From: Bacteroides sp. CAG:709
Lineage (GTDB): Bacteria; Bacteroidota; Bacteroidia; Bacteroidales; UBA932
Direction of reading: 5' to 3'
Length of the DNA stretch: 37,403 nt
Assembly: GCA_000434935.1 (NCBI GenBank)
Contig: FR882184.1
Coordinates: 37,572 to 74,974, forward strand
Shown: positions 24,728 through 32,694 of the stretch, piece after piece
Layout of the letters: the number at the start of each line of letters is the position of its first letter
Position numbering within the stretch: position 1 is the first letter of the stretch
Position numbers and translations under genes: made by a program
Notes under the pieces: model-generated
Database searches by the model: none
The model's input: only the letters and a program-made list of their open reading frames with translations
What the model was told of the DNA's origin: nothing

Positions 24728-26816
24728 TGAAGACGGGAAGGCTTTTGTCAATGCCAAGAAAGAAGGCGGATGCAAGATCTCGGTGTATCCTTATGGCCGT
24801 TCGGACGAGTCGAAGGAAATCGCAGTTACGGTCTATCCTGCAGCCTTCAAACTTATGAGAAAATCAATATCAGATGAAAGCGGTTATGTGGAGATTCCGA
24901 ACGAAGATTCTTTCGACATCACTGATATAGGTATGCCTTCAGAAGATGGGAAACGTTCAATTGAAATGATCAGAGTAGATGGAGGCAAGCTTCTGGAATC
25001 TTCGGTGGAGGTTTATAATGAAAATTCTGGAATTGTTTCCATAACCAAACGTCAACGCAGCGAAAGTAAGATTCTTCTTATGGTCGAGGAACAGTCCGAG
25101 GCCGGAGCTGCCAAGATATCCGTCTCTCTGAAAGAGGATGACAATGTCTATACGAAAACCTTTACCATCAACAGGCAGAAGCATGATTTTACATCCGATA
25201 CGAAGATTTGCCGGATGTATTCGGAAACTCCTGTTAACGACGTGGAAGAAATGGCCAGAAATGCCACTATGCAAGTGCAGATGTTTCCTGCGGTCAATGC
25301 CGTCTGGACCAGCAGCAATAAATCCGTAGCCAAGGTCGAGTCGGCATCAAGTGACGGCGTCGGATTTTCTACATGGGCGACGATAAAGACATTTGGCGAG
25401 TATGGTTCCGCTGAAATCACAGCGACCGACGAAAGCGGTGAGCATACACGTAAATTCACTGTCAAGGTATCCAAGGCTTCATTCCCGGCGGGAACGAAGA
25501 TCTGTATCCGGGTGGGTGGCAAGATTGAGCCTGTAGGTGAAAGCACGACAATCCGTGCATCATATGACGGCAGAAACGATGCAGGGTTCGGCCTTATGGA
25601 TGCTTCCGGAAATTACCTCTCCACATTCACTAATTTCAAGTGGACAATCGAATCTCCTTCGTGTGAATGCAGGCTTGCCACAGTCGGTGCCAGCGGTGTT
25701 GTCGTCACTCCGATTTCTACTACTACTTTCAGCGGCAGCAAGACGGCAACCCTTGTCTGCACCGACGATGCCGGCAACAGGCTCACACATAAGATCTTCA
25801 TTGATAGTCCTAATGCCTTCAGTGGAGTTCATAATCTGAGGGTGACTGTGGACGGCAAGTCATATACCGGCAACGCCAAGGTGGATATCGGCAAGACCGC
25901 TACGATTGATATTGCGAAGCTTACAGTTGATAGTTCCTATGACGGCCTGAAGTGGGAAAATGTCGGTGTCCTGGGTAGTGTGTACGGTACGACGAAACAG
26001 AATAACAACAGCTCCGGTTCGTTGATGTCCATCGAATTCACTCCTAACCGCAAAATGGAAGCTATGCCGATTTCTGTTGAAGACGAAATCGGACAGGTCA
26101 AGAAGATATATATCAGTTCGGCCGCGTTCCAGTTCCCGGAAGGCGCGAAGATTTATTTCTCTTATAACAAGAGCACGTGGGATACTTCAAATAATTTCCG
26201 CTTTTTCAATAACGGAAGCACTTACTTCAGAGTCGGAACATCTGCAACTGATTTTGTGAAATCTGGTTTGCCCGTTGAGTGGTCGTGTGTTAAACGTTAT
26301 CCTAATTCAAATTATGGTAGTAAATTGAGGGTGTTGCCTGGTGAAGATGCTTCCCAGTATGTTTTGTCTCCAGTGGCCTATGCGGATGATTATGAAGCAG
26401 ATGAATATATTGTGATAGCCAAAGATGCTTACGGGACCGAGGTCAGGTCGCCATTTATGCTGAAGAAGTTTATGAATTTCAACAATGCCGTTTGGGTCAG
26501 ATTAAAATATTACGATAACGGGACACGGAAGACTGAGACATTGACATATACATTCGACTCCGGAAAAGATGTATATAAGACCTTGCCTGCTAAAGCAACT
26601 AATCTCGTAGTTTTGGAGTGTAGCCCTTACGAGAATGGAAATACTGTATATGTCAACCGCGCGGAAATCATTGATTTCAAGAATGGTTCGGTTGGTACGC
26701 GAACTAAAAAACCTGCATTCAGGGAGGAGGTTACCATTAAGAGTGAAGAGTATGCGCGCATTACTTTCTATGATGATTACGGAAACAAGAAAGCTTTTTA
26801 TATTAAAAAGAAATAA
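24720..26816 (+). pseudogene. 5'-truncated multi-domain Ig-like surface protein
   Basis: About 699 codons read as a string of bacterial Ig-like (Big_2/BACON-type) domains of roughly 100 residues. Domain ends recur: ESKEIAVTVYPAAFKL, then TKTFTINRQKHDFTSDTKI and KFTVKVSKASFPAGTKICI, later KKIYISSAAFQFPEGAKIYF. AVWTSSNKSVAKVESAS is the typical Big_2 centre. The frame is open back to 24495, but those first 75 codons are the antisense of the regulator gene and encode no signal peptide. The first in-frame ATG after the break is at 24855, inside the domain array. The last third (from about 26160) is visibly more AT-rich than its neighbours. It ends 18 bases before the next gene, and a surface or secreted role in the downstream cluster is likely for the intact version. 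Confidence 0.7.
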
Positions 26817-26834
26817 CATTTAATCAATAATATT

Positions 26835-27497
26835 ATGGAAGAACTTTTGAAACAAATCAAGAAGGCGGCGGAGTCGATGCTTCGCGACGCTACAGCACAG
26901 GAGAAGAAGGGAAACAAGGCGGCAGGATTGCGCGCCCGCAAAGCTTCCCTCGCATTGGAACCGATGCTCAAGGAATTCAGGAAAATATCCATCGCCAAGA
27001 TGAAAGGTCTTGCAGGACTTGTCCTTCTGGTGTCATTGGCAGGAACCGCATGCGTATCATGTGAGCACGTGGACCCGACAGACCTTACGGAAGAGAACCT
27101 GCCGGTGAAGAGCATCGTTTGCGGTCATGTGAGATATGCGCCTGAAGGATCTGCGGTGACACTTGCGGAAGTGGGGCTGGACGTGAACATCTTCTATGGC
27201 CAGAAAGACGACAATGGAAATGTGGATTACGCTCTCAAGACCGTCAAGACGCGTCAGGGCGGATATTTCGAGACTACGCTCGGTTGCCCGGTAGGTCAGA
27301 CCTTGGAGGTCAAGGTCGAGTGCTGCGGACAGTCCAAGAACAATGCTAAAGATGACAAGGGCTCGACGTCCAGCGTGCAGGCATACTTCCATGCCGAGGT
27401 GGCCAAGACTCTTACTTGCGGTACGGCTGCCTACTTCAAGATGGATATGAAGCCGGATGCCAACCACGGAGGTGCAGGCCTCGTGCAGCCGAAATGA
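26835..27497 (+). CDS. Histone H1 (Hc1)-like segment fused in frame to a Cys-containing lipoprotein
   Basis: Residues 1-53 (start MEELLKQIKKAAESMLRD, core EKKGNKAAGLRARKASLAL, end LKEFRKIS) match the small Bacteroidota Hc1-like nucleoid proteins, which normally stop about here. The frame instead runs on into MKGLAGLVLLVSLAGTACVSC, a lipoprotein signal with a lipobox (LAGTAC) from Met56 (ATG at 27000). About 140 further residues carry eight more Cys and a carboxypeptidase-regulatory-like pattern. Two readings are possible: a real fusion, giving a cytoplasmic Lys-rich domain, a membrane anchor and an outer domain; or a lipoprotein gene starting at 27000 whose upstream DNA is a histone gene that lost its stop. 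The 18-base gap to the Ig-like gene and 67-base gap to the OMP gene suggest co-transcription. Confidence 0.65.
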   Translation: MEELLKQIKKAAESMLRDATAQEKKGNKAAGLRARKASLALEPMLKEFRKISIAKMKGLAGLVLLVSLAGTACVSCEHVDPTDLTEENLPVKSIVCGHVRYAPEGSAVTLAEVGLDVNIFYGQKDDNGNVDYALKTVKTRQGGYFETTLGCPVGQTLEVKVECCGQSKNNAKDDKGSTSSVQAYFHAEVAKTLTCGTAAYFKMDMKPDANHGGAGLVQPK

Positions 27498-27564
27498 GCC
27501 GCATCACCCTGCCTGAAAGGCTAGGAAGTGAAGAATTATCAACTAACAATTAAAAGACTTTATA

Positions 27565-28557
27565 ATGAAAAAATTCCTGATATTGAGTCTTGCAGCATTG
27601 ACCCTGGCATCCGTGGGCGCTATGGCGCAGGGGGAGAGCAATGTCCCTGAAGGTAAGCGTATCACGTGCTACCATGTGTATTCTGACAAGGCGCCTCATT
27701 TCTCACCGAAACGCGGCGATTGGTCCATCGGTGTCACTTTCAACCCTGCGACCCTTTCGTATCGTCTGAAAATGCAGCCGGACAATGGTGATTTCGCCGG
27801 TGATTTCATCGAGGGGATGGCCACGTCCAGCAAGCAGATGTTCATCCTTTCGCAGGATCCTCTGGCATCATTCCGCGTAAGATATTACCTGAGCGACAAT
27901 TGGGCATTGCGTGCTACTCTCGGTTTGAACGGCAGCCATATCAATTATCGTGAATATGTGGACGACGACCTCGCCAAGGCTGTCAATCCTGATTCCAAGA
28001 ACCAGGTTGCGGATGCGGTGCTGTCCAATCTCAACAGCGGTAGCCTCGCGATCGGCATGCAGTATCTGGCCGGGAAAGGGCCTCTCCGCTTCACAGCCGG
28101 ATTCGGTCTCACCTACGCCATTGCAGGCGGTAGCCTGAATTTCAAGTACGGCAACACCATGACGCCGGAGAACCGCGTGCCATCGTCAATGCCTATGACC
28201 CGCCCTGCTCCTGCCGGCTCCAAGAACCCTACCCTCAATGACTTCAAGTCCCAGCTCGGCATCGCATACGCCCGTCCGACAAGACGTTACAATGTAGGTT
28301 ACATCCACGGTATCGGTATCAATGCCGATATGGGTGTGGAGTGGTTCATGACCGGCCGCATTTCTCTTGCAGGTGCCATGACATTCACTCCTGTAATGTT
28401 CCTGTTCCAGCCTCAGACTTGGACCAAGTTCGAAGGCTTCTCTACCAAGACAGGAAATGTCGAGCAGTACAATGACCGGATCAGTCCGGGTAGCTTTGCC
28501 GTCCTCTACGGAACTGAAAACATTGGCTTCAATGTTTCCCTGAACTACTATTTTTAA
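27565..28557 (+). CDS. Outer-membrane beta-barrel protein
   Basis: The 330-residue protein has a clear signal peptide (1-21, LASVGAMAQ). Alternating hydrophobic strands separated by Gly/Asn turns follow, such as SFRVRYYLSDNWALRATLGL, then SLAIGMQYLAGKGPLRFTAGFG and NADMGVEWFMTGRISLAGAM. It ends NVSLNYYF, the terminal aromatic expected for barrel insertion by BAM. No enzymatic motif is seen and the specific family is unknown. The neighbours are a lipoprotein upstream and a beta-helix protein 16 bases downstream on the same strand, so it could be a channel or anchor for a surface assembly. That role is inference only. Confidence 0.8.
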   Translation: MKKFLILSLAALTLASVGAMAQGESNVPEGKRITCYHVYSDKAPHFSPKRGDWSIGVTFNPATLSYRLKMQPDNGDFAGDFIEGMATSSKQMFILSQDPLASFRVRYYLSDNWALRATLGLNGSHINYREYVDDDLAKAVNPDSKNQVADAVLSNLNSGSLAIGMQYLAGKGPLRFTAGFGLTYAIAGGSLNFKYGNTMTPENRVPSSMPMTRPAPAGSKNPTLNDFKSQLGIAYARPTRRYNVGYIHGIGINADMGVEWFMTGRISLAGAMTFTPVMFLFQPQTWTKFEGFSTKTGNVEQYNDRISPGSFAVLYGTENIGFNVSLNYYF

Positions 28558-28573
28558 CTAACATTTCTTGATT

Positions 28574-30040
28574 ATGAGAAATTTGAAATTAATGAAACCT
28601 GTCGCCCTGTTGGTCTCTCTTCTGGCTCTGACGACACCAGTTAATGGTCAGAATTTCTTGAAGAAACTGAAGGATGCGGCGAATAATGCCTCTGACAAAA
28701 TGAATACCGCAGTCGAAAAAACCGGCAACGCTTCTGCAAATGTGGCTGTGCCGACGGCATCCGGGCCGACTTACTATGTGTCTCGCAGCGGATCCAACAA
28801 AAACGACGGACTCAGTCCTTCAACAGCAGTCAAGAACATCCAGAAGGCCATTGACCTGGCTTCTGACGGTTCGGAAATCCGGGTTGCCGAAGGTAATTAC
28901 TTCGGACTCCTGAACAAGGGCAACATCATCATTGACAAGCCTCTCGTGATTATGGGCGGCTACAATGCTGATTTCACCGAGCGTGATGTGCTCAAATATC
29001 TCACCACCATTGCTCCGGATGACAATTCCAACGGCTCTTCACAGGGACGTGGAACCATCCAGATCCGCAGCATTGAGAAGCCTTCTTCATCTCTCGTCAT
29101 CGACGGCCTGATTTTCAACAAGGGCAATGCTATCGGTTACAATCTTCGTGGCGAGGGCTGGCCGGAGGGAGTGGAAACTCCTTTCATGATGCGTGAAGGC
29201 TCCAAGGGCCAGGGCGGTCCGAACCTTGAAAACAAGGAGGTGTATACCCAGGAGACCTACTTCATCTATTTCGACGGCGTGGCAGGCAAGGTGAACAATC
29301 TCAATGTCTTCATCCGCAACTGCACGTTCGTGAACGGTCCTAATACCACCATCTGCGGTCTTCTCAAAGGCTCATTGACAGTGGACAACTGCGCGTTCAT
29401 CAACAACCGTGTCACCACCATGGATGTCCGCGGACCTGACCCGAATGCCATCACCAAAGTGAATTTCCTGAACAATACCGTTCTTTTCGTATGGTCTTAC
29501 ACCAAGGACCTCCAGTCCCAGGGCTTCGGTTTCAGGTTCCAGCCTGGTACCAGCTGTACGCTTGAGAACAACATCATCGGCCTGACAATTTTCGCAGGTC
29601 TTGACAGGACTCACATTGACAGCGACGCGAACCGCGAGGCCAAACGTCACGATGCGGTGAAGAACAACATCTTCTTCCTGAACCGTATCACCGACCTGAC
29701 CATCCCTGGAGGCGGCATGCTCACCAGAGTCAAGGTGGAGGATTTCGATGATGTTGAGGCTATTGCAGAGTCCAGCGGCAACAAGTCGCTCACCGATCCG
29801 GCCCTCTTCAAGGGCAAGATTGACGAGCCTTATCTGAACGGCTTCCTCAGCGTTTCCTACAAGGAGACCACGTCGTACAACCCTAATTCCGCTGCCAATA
29901 CTTTCCGTTCGGCAATGGGTATGAACATGACCGGTACAATGTCTTCTTCAGTGTCCATGTACTTCAACCGTTATCCATGGCAGAAGGCGCTCGACGTGTT
30001 CGGTGCAGTTCCGGGATGCGGTGCTCAGATTCCAAGATAA
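28574..30040 (+). CDS. Secreted right-handed parallel beta-helix protein
   Basis: The ATG at 28574 is chosen over a TTG two codons earlier; it is followed by a signal peptide (LVSLLALTTPVNGQ). A Lys/Asn-rich segment (FLKKLKDAANNASDKMNTAV) precedes TYYVSRSGSNKNDGLSPSTA and VKNIQKAIDLASDGSEIRVAEG, the typical opening of DUF1565-type parallel beta-helices. Repeated coils follow, for example NVFIRNCTFVNGPNTTI, then LTVDNCAFINNRVTTMDV and CTLENNIIGL. The 488 residues end without a type IX sorting domain. Such folds bind or cleave polysaccharides or act as surface adhesins; no catalytic residues can be assigned. It is the last gene of the run and is followed by a terminator. Confidence 0.8.
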   Translation: MRNLKLMKPVALLVSLLALTTPVNGQNFLKKLKDAANNASDKMNTAVEKTGNASANVAVPTASGPTYYVSRSGSNKNDGLSPSTAVKNIQKAIDLASDGSEIRVAEGNYFGLLNKGNIIIDKPLVIMGGYNADFTERDVLKYLTTIAPDDNSNGSSQGRGTIQIRSIEKPSSSLVIDGLIFNKGNAIGYNLRGEGWPEGVETPFMMREGSKGQGGPNLENKEVYTQETYFIYFDGVAGKVNNLNVFIRNCTFVNGPNTTICGLLKGSLTVDNCAFINNRVTTMDVRGPDPNAITKVNFLNNTVLFVWSYTKDLQSQGFGFRFQPGTSCTLENNIIGLTIFAGLDRTHIDSDANREAKRHDAVKNNIFFLNRITDLTIPGGGMLTRVKVEDFDDVEAIAESSGNKSLTDPALFKGKIDEPYLNGFLSVSYKETTSYNPNSAANTFRSAMGMNMTGTMSSSVSMYFNRYPWQKALDVFGAVPGCGAQIPR

Positions 30041-30064
30041 ATCTGGAAACATATATTTTTCTGT

Positions 30065-30096
30065 CTGGCGGTCCCTAAAAGGCCGCCAGCTGTTTT
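30065..30096 (+). terminator. Intrinsic terminator after the beta-helix gene
   Basis: A 7-base-pair GC-rich stem (CTGGCGG / CCGCCAG) with an 11-base loop is followed by CTGTTTTT. It starts 24 bases after the stop codon and separates the surface cluster from recF. Confidence 0.8.
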
Positions 30097-30122
30097 TCCG
30101 TGTGGTGAAAGAGGCTTCAGGG

Positions 30123-30154
30123 TTCGGAAAAGTCCGGGAAATGAGTTATCTTTG
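30123..30154 (+). promoter_or_regulatory. Promoter of the recF operon
   Basis: TTCG (30123-30126, one mismatch to TTTG) is followed by 20 bases and then TATCTTTG (30147-30154), a full match to the Bacteroidota -7 consensus. The recF ATG is 23 bases downstream, so the leader is very short. Confidence 0.6.
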
Positions 30155-30177
30155 CTTGGATAATAAAAGGCATCTGG

Positions 30178-31284
30178 ATGGCGATTCTGGAAAAACTTGT
30201 AGTTCAAGACTATAGAAACATTGCATTGGCGGAACTTGAATTTTCTGCCAATATTAATTGCATATCCGGCGGTAACGGGGAGGGGAAGACCAATCTCCTG
30301 GATGCCATCTGGTATATGTCCATGACCAAGAGCGCGTTCCGTGCTTCTGACCGGGATAATTTCCGCTATGGCGCGGACGGGTTTTCCCTGTCCGGAACGT
30401 ATCTTATGCAGAACGCCCTCAGGTCCAGGTTCTCCATCAAGGTCACTTCGAATGGGGAGAAGAAACTGCGTCGTGACGAGAAGCCGTACCAGCGCATCTC
30501 CGAACATATCGGGGAACTGCCAGTGGTGATGGTCTCGCCGGACGACGTGTCCCTCGTGAGTGATTCAGGGGAGGACAGAAGGCGTTTCATGAACATGGTG
30601 CTTTCTCAGATGGATAAGGAGTATCTGTCTGATGTCCAGCAATATAACAGGCTGCTCAGCCAGCGTAACACAGTGCTGAAAACCGACAGGCCTGACATTT
30701 CATTGCTGGAGATATTGGACGAGAGGATGTCTTCGTTCGCAATGCGCATTTACGAAAGGCGCAAGCGCTTCACCGAGGACCTTTTCCCTGTGGTCGGGAA
30801 GTATTATCAGTCATTGTCCGGAGGAAAGGAAGCCGTGGACATTGCCTATAAGTCGGACATTGACAAGGGGACATTGGCAGAAATCCTGGCGACGGCCAGG
30901 AACAAGGACATTGCCCTTGGCTATACGTCGGTCGGGCCGCAGCGGGATGATCTGGTGTTCAGCATGGACGGGCATCCGATCCGGCGTTGCGGGTCGCAGG
31001 GGCAGCAGAAGTCTTTTCTGGTTTCGCTGAAATTCGCGCAGTATGAGCTGATGAAGGAGAGTTTCGGGGTGCCGCCGATGTTGCTGCTGGACGATGTGTT
31101 CGACAAATTGGACATGGACAGGACGGGAAATCTGCTTGCGATGGTGGCGGGCAATGATTTCGGACAGATATTCATTACGGACAGCAACAAGGTGAGGCTT
31201 TCGGGTATCGTGGACAGGATTACCCAGGACAGGGCGTATTTCGAGACTTCGTCCGGCAATTTCACAAAGGAGGAAATCAGATGA
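30178..31284 (+). CDS. recF: DNA replication and repair protein RecF
   Basis: RecF is an SMC-like ATPase that helps load RecA at gapped DNA with RecO and RecR. The 368 residues are normal. Walker A is GGNGEGKTN at 31-39, the ABC signature is GSQGQQKS at 272-279, and Walker B with the D-loop is MLLLDDVFDKLD at 301-312, all intact. VSPDDVSLVSDSGEDRRRFMN is the usual RecF middle motif. Its last four bases overlap the start of the DUF721 gene, as often seen in Bacteroidota. It begins a plus-strand run with pdxB and a DUF4301 gene. Confidence 0.97.
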   Translation: MAILEKLVVQDYRNIALAELEFSANINCISGGNGEGKTNLLDAIWYMSMTKSAFRASDRDNFRYGADGFSLSGTYLMQNALRSRFSIKVTSNGEKKLRRDEKPYQRISEHIGELPVVMVSPDDVSLVSDSGEDRRRFMNMVLSQMDKEYLSDVQQYNRLLSQRNTVLKTDRPDISLLEILDERMSSFAMRIYERRKRFTEDLFPVVGKYYQSLSGGKEAVDIAYKSDIDKGTLAEILATARNKDIALGYTSVGPQRDDLVFSMDGHPIRRCGSQGQQKSFLVSLKFAQYELMKESFGVPPMLLLDDVFDKLDMDRTGNLLAMVAGNDFGQIFITDSNKVRLSGIVDRITQDRAYFETSSGNFTKEEIR

Positions 31285-31622
31285 GGTACAAGGGGAAGAG
31301 CGTGTCGATGGAGCGCAAGGAGCCGTCTTCTATGGAAGAGCTCATGCCTCAGCTGCTCAGGGTGATGAGGCTGTCTTCCGGGATGAATGACAATATAATA
31401 ATGTCGGCTTGGGACAAGGTTACCGGGGCGGCGCCATATACATTGTCCAAATATGTGAAAAACGGCGTGCTGTATTGCACGATATCGTCTTCGGTGGTAC
31501 GTAACCAGTTGTTTTTCAACAAGGACGCCATCGTGGATGCCATAAACAGGGAGGCCCTGGCAGATTCGCTGTATCTTGCCACGCCTGGAAAGAAGCCTGT
31601 CAAAACATTGATTCTTAAATAG
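31281..31622 (+). CDS. DUF721 / DciA-like protein
   Basis: The family includes DciA, which helps load the replicative helicase in bacteria lacking DnaC/DnaI. The 113 residues have the DUF721 pattern: SMEELMPQLLRVMRL, then IIMSAWDKVTGAAPYTLSKY and LYCTISSSVVRNQLFFNKDA. The start overlaps the recF stop as ATGA (31281-31284), preceded by AGGAGG at 31269-31274, unusually strong for this phylum. A second ATG at 31308 is possible. The pairing with recF fits a role at replication forks. Function as a true helicase loader in Bacteroidota is inferred from the family. Confidence 0.85.
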   Translation: MRYKGKSVSMERKEPSSMEELMPQLLRVMRLSSGMNDNIIMSAWDKVTGAAPYTLSKYVKNGVLYCTISSSVVRNQLFFNKDAIVDAINREALADSLYLATPGKKPVKTLILK

Positions 31623-31635
31623 TTCGGTTGGGAAA

Positions 31636-32682
31636 ATGGAGAAGAAAATCAAGATTGTCGCGGATAGCGCGGTTCCATTTCTGGAAGGAGTTTTCGAACC
31701 TTATGCGGAGGTGAAATATATGGGTGGCAGCGACATCGGTCCGGATGATGTCCGTGACGCTGATGCGTTGATAATCAGGACCAGAACGAAATGCGATGCA
31801 GCGTTGTTGGATGGTTCGCGGGTGAAGTTCATCGCTACGGCGACCATCGGGACGGACCATATAGATTTTCCGTATTGCGATGCGCATGGCATTACTGTCA
31901 GAAATGCTCCGGGGTGCAATGCAGGCGGAGTCATGGAGTATGTCTTTTCGGCGCTCTACGGCCTGGCGTCCAGGAAGGCCATCAGTCTGGAAGGCGACAC
32001 TATCGGCATCATCGGTGTCGGCCATGTGGGCAGTCTTATCGAAAGGATGGGTTTGTCGCTCGGCTTCAAGATTCTGAAATGTGATCCGCCGCGTGCCGAT
32101 GCTGAAGGGCCTTTCGGATTCAGTGACCTGGATTACCTGCTCCAGAATTCGCAGATTGTGACGATGCATACGCCTCTGAATGAGACTACTAGGGGAATGG
32201 CTGACCGTCATTTCTTTTCAATGATGCGCCCCGGGGCGTTCTTCATCAATGCTTCCAGAGGAGAGGTTGTTTGTGATGAGGCCCTCAAGGAAGCCATACC
32301 GAAGCTCGGACCGGTAATCATTGACACTTGGAATCATGAGCCCGACATTGACCTGGAACTGATGGACAAGGCTGCGATTGCGACGCCGCACATTGCGGGT
32401 TATTCGTATCAGGGCAAGCAGAACGGTACGGCTGCGGCTGTGCGGGCGGTGGCTCATTATTTCGGCATCCAGTCGCTTTATGAGTTCTTCCCGAAGACGG
32501 ACCTGCCTGAGAACGAGGCGGTCAAGCTGGATCTCAAGGGCCTGAACCAGGGGGAGATAGCGGCGGTCCTGCAATACAATTATCCTATATTTACGGATGA
32601 TTTCATGCTCCGTGTGGCACCGGAAGATTTCGACAAGCTGCGTGCCGAGTACAAGTACCGTAGGGAAGTTTATATTGATTAA
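31636..32682 (+). CDS. pdxB: 4-phosphoerythronate dehydrogenase (vitamin B6 synthesis)
   Basis: PdxB oxidises 4-phospho-D-erythronate in the DXP-dependent pathway to pyridoxal phosphate. The 348-residue protein is a D-2-hydroxyacid dehydrogenase: nucleotide-binding GVGHVG at 127-132, and catalytic Arg208 (NASRGEVV), Glu235 (HEPDID) and His252 (TPHIAGYSYQGKQNGT). The last motif, with the SYQGK extension, and a C-terminal dimerisation domain separate PdxB from phosphoglycerate dehydrogenase. It lies 13 bases after the DUF721 gene and 12 before the DUF4301 gene, so it is likely co-transcribed with recF. Confidence 0.93.
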   Translation: MEKKIKIVADSAVPFLEGVFEPYAEVKYMGGSDIGPDDVRDADALIIRTRTKCDAALLDGSRVKFIATATIGTDHIDFPYCDAHGITVRNAPGCNAGGVMEYVFSALYGLASRKAISLEGDTIGIIGVGHVGSLIERMGLSLGFKILKCDPPRADAEGPFGFSDLDYLLQNSQIVTMHTPLNETTRGMADRHFFSMMRPGAFFINASRGEVVCDEALKEAIPKLGPVIIDTWNHEPDIDLELMDKAAIATPHIAGYSYQGKQNGTAAAVRAVAHYFGIQSLYEFFPKTDLPENEAVKLDLKGLNQGEIAAVLQYNYPIFTDDFMLRVAPEDFDKLRAEYKYRREVYID

Positions 32683-32694
32683 AATATCATTCTT

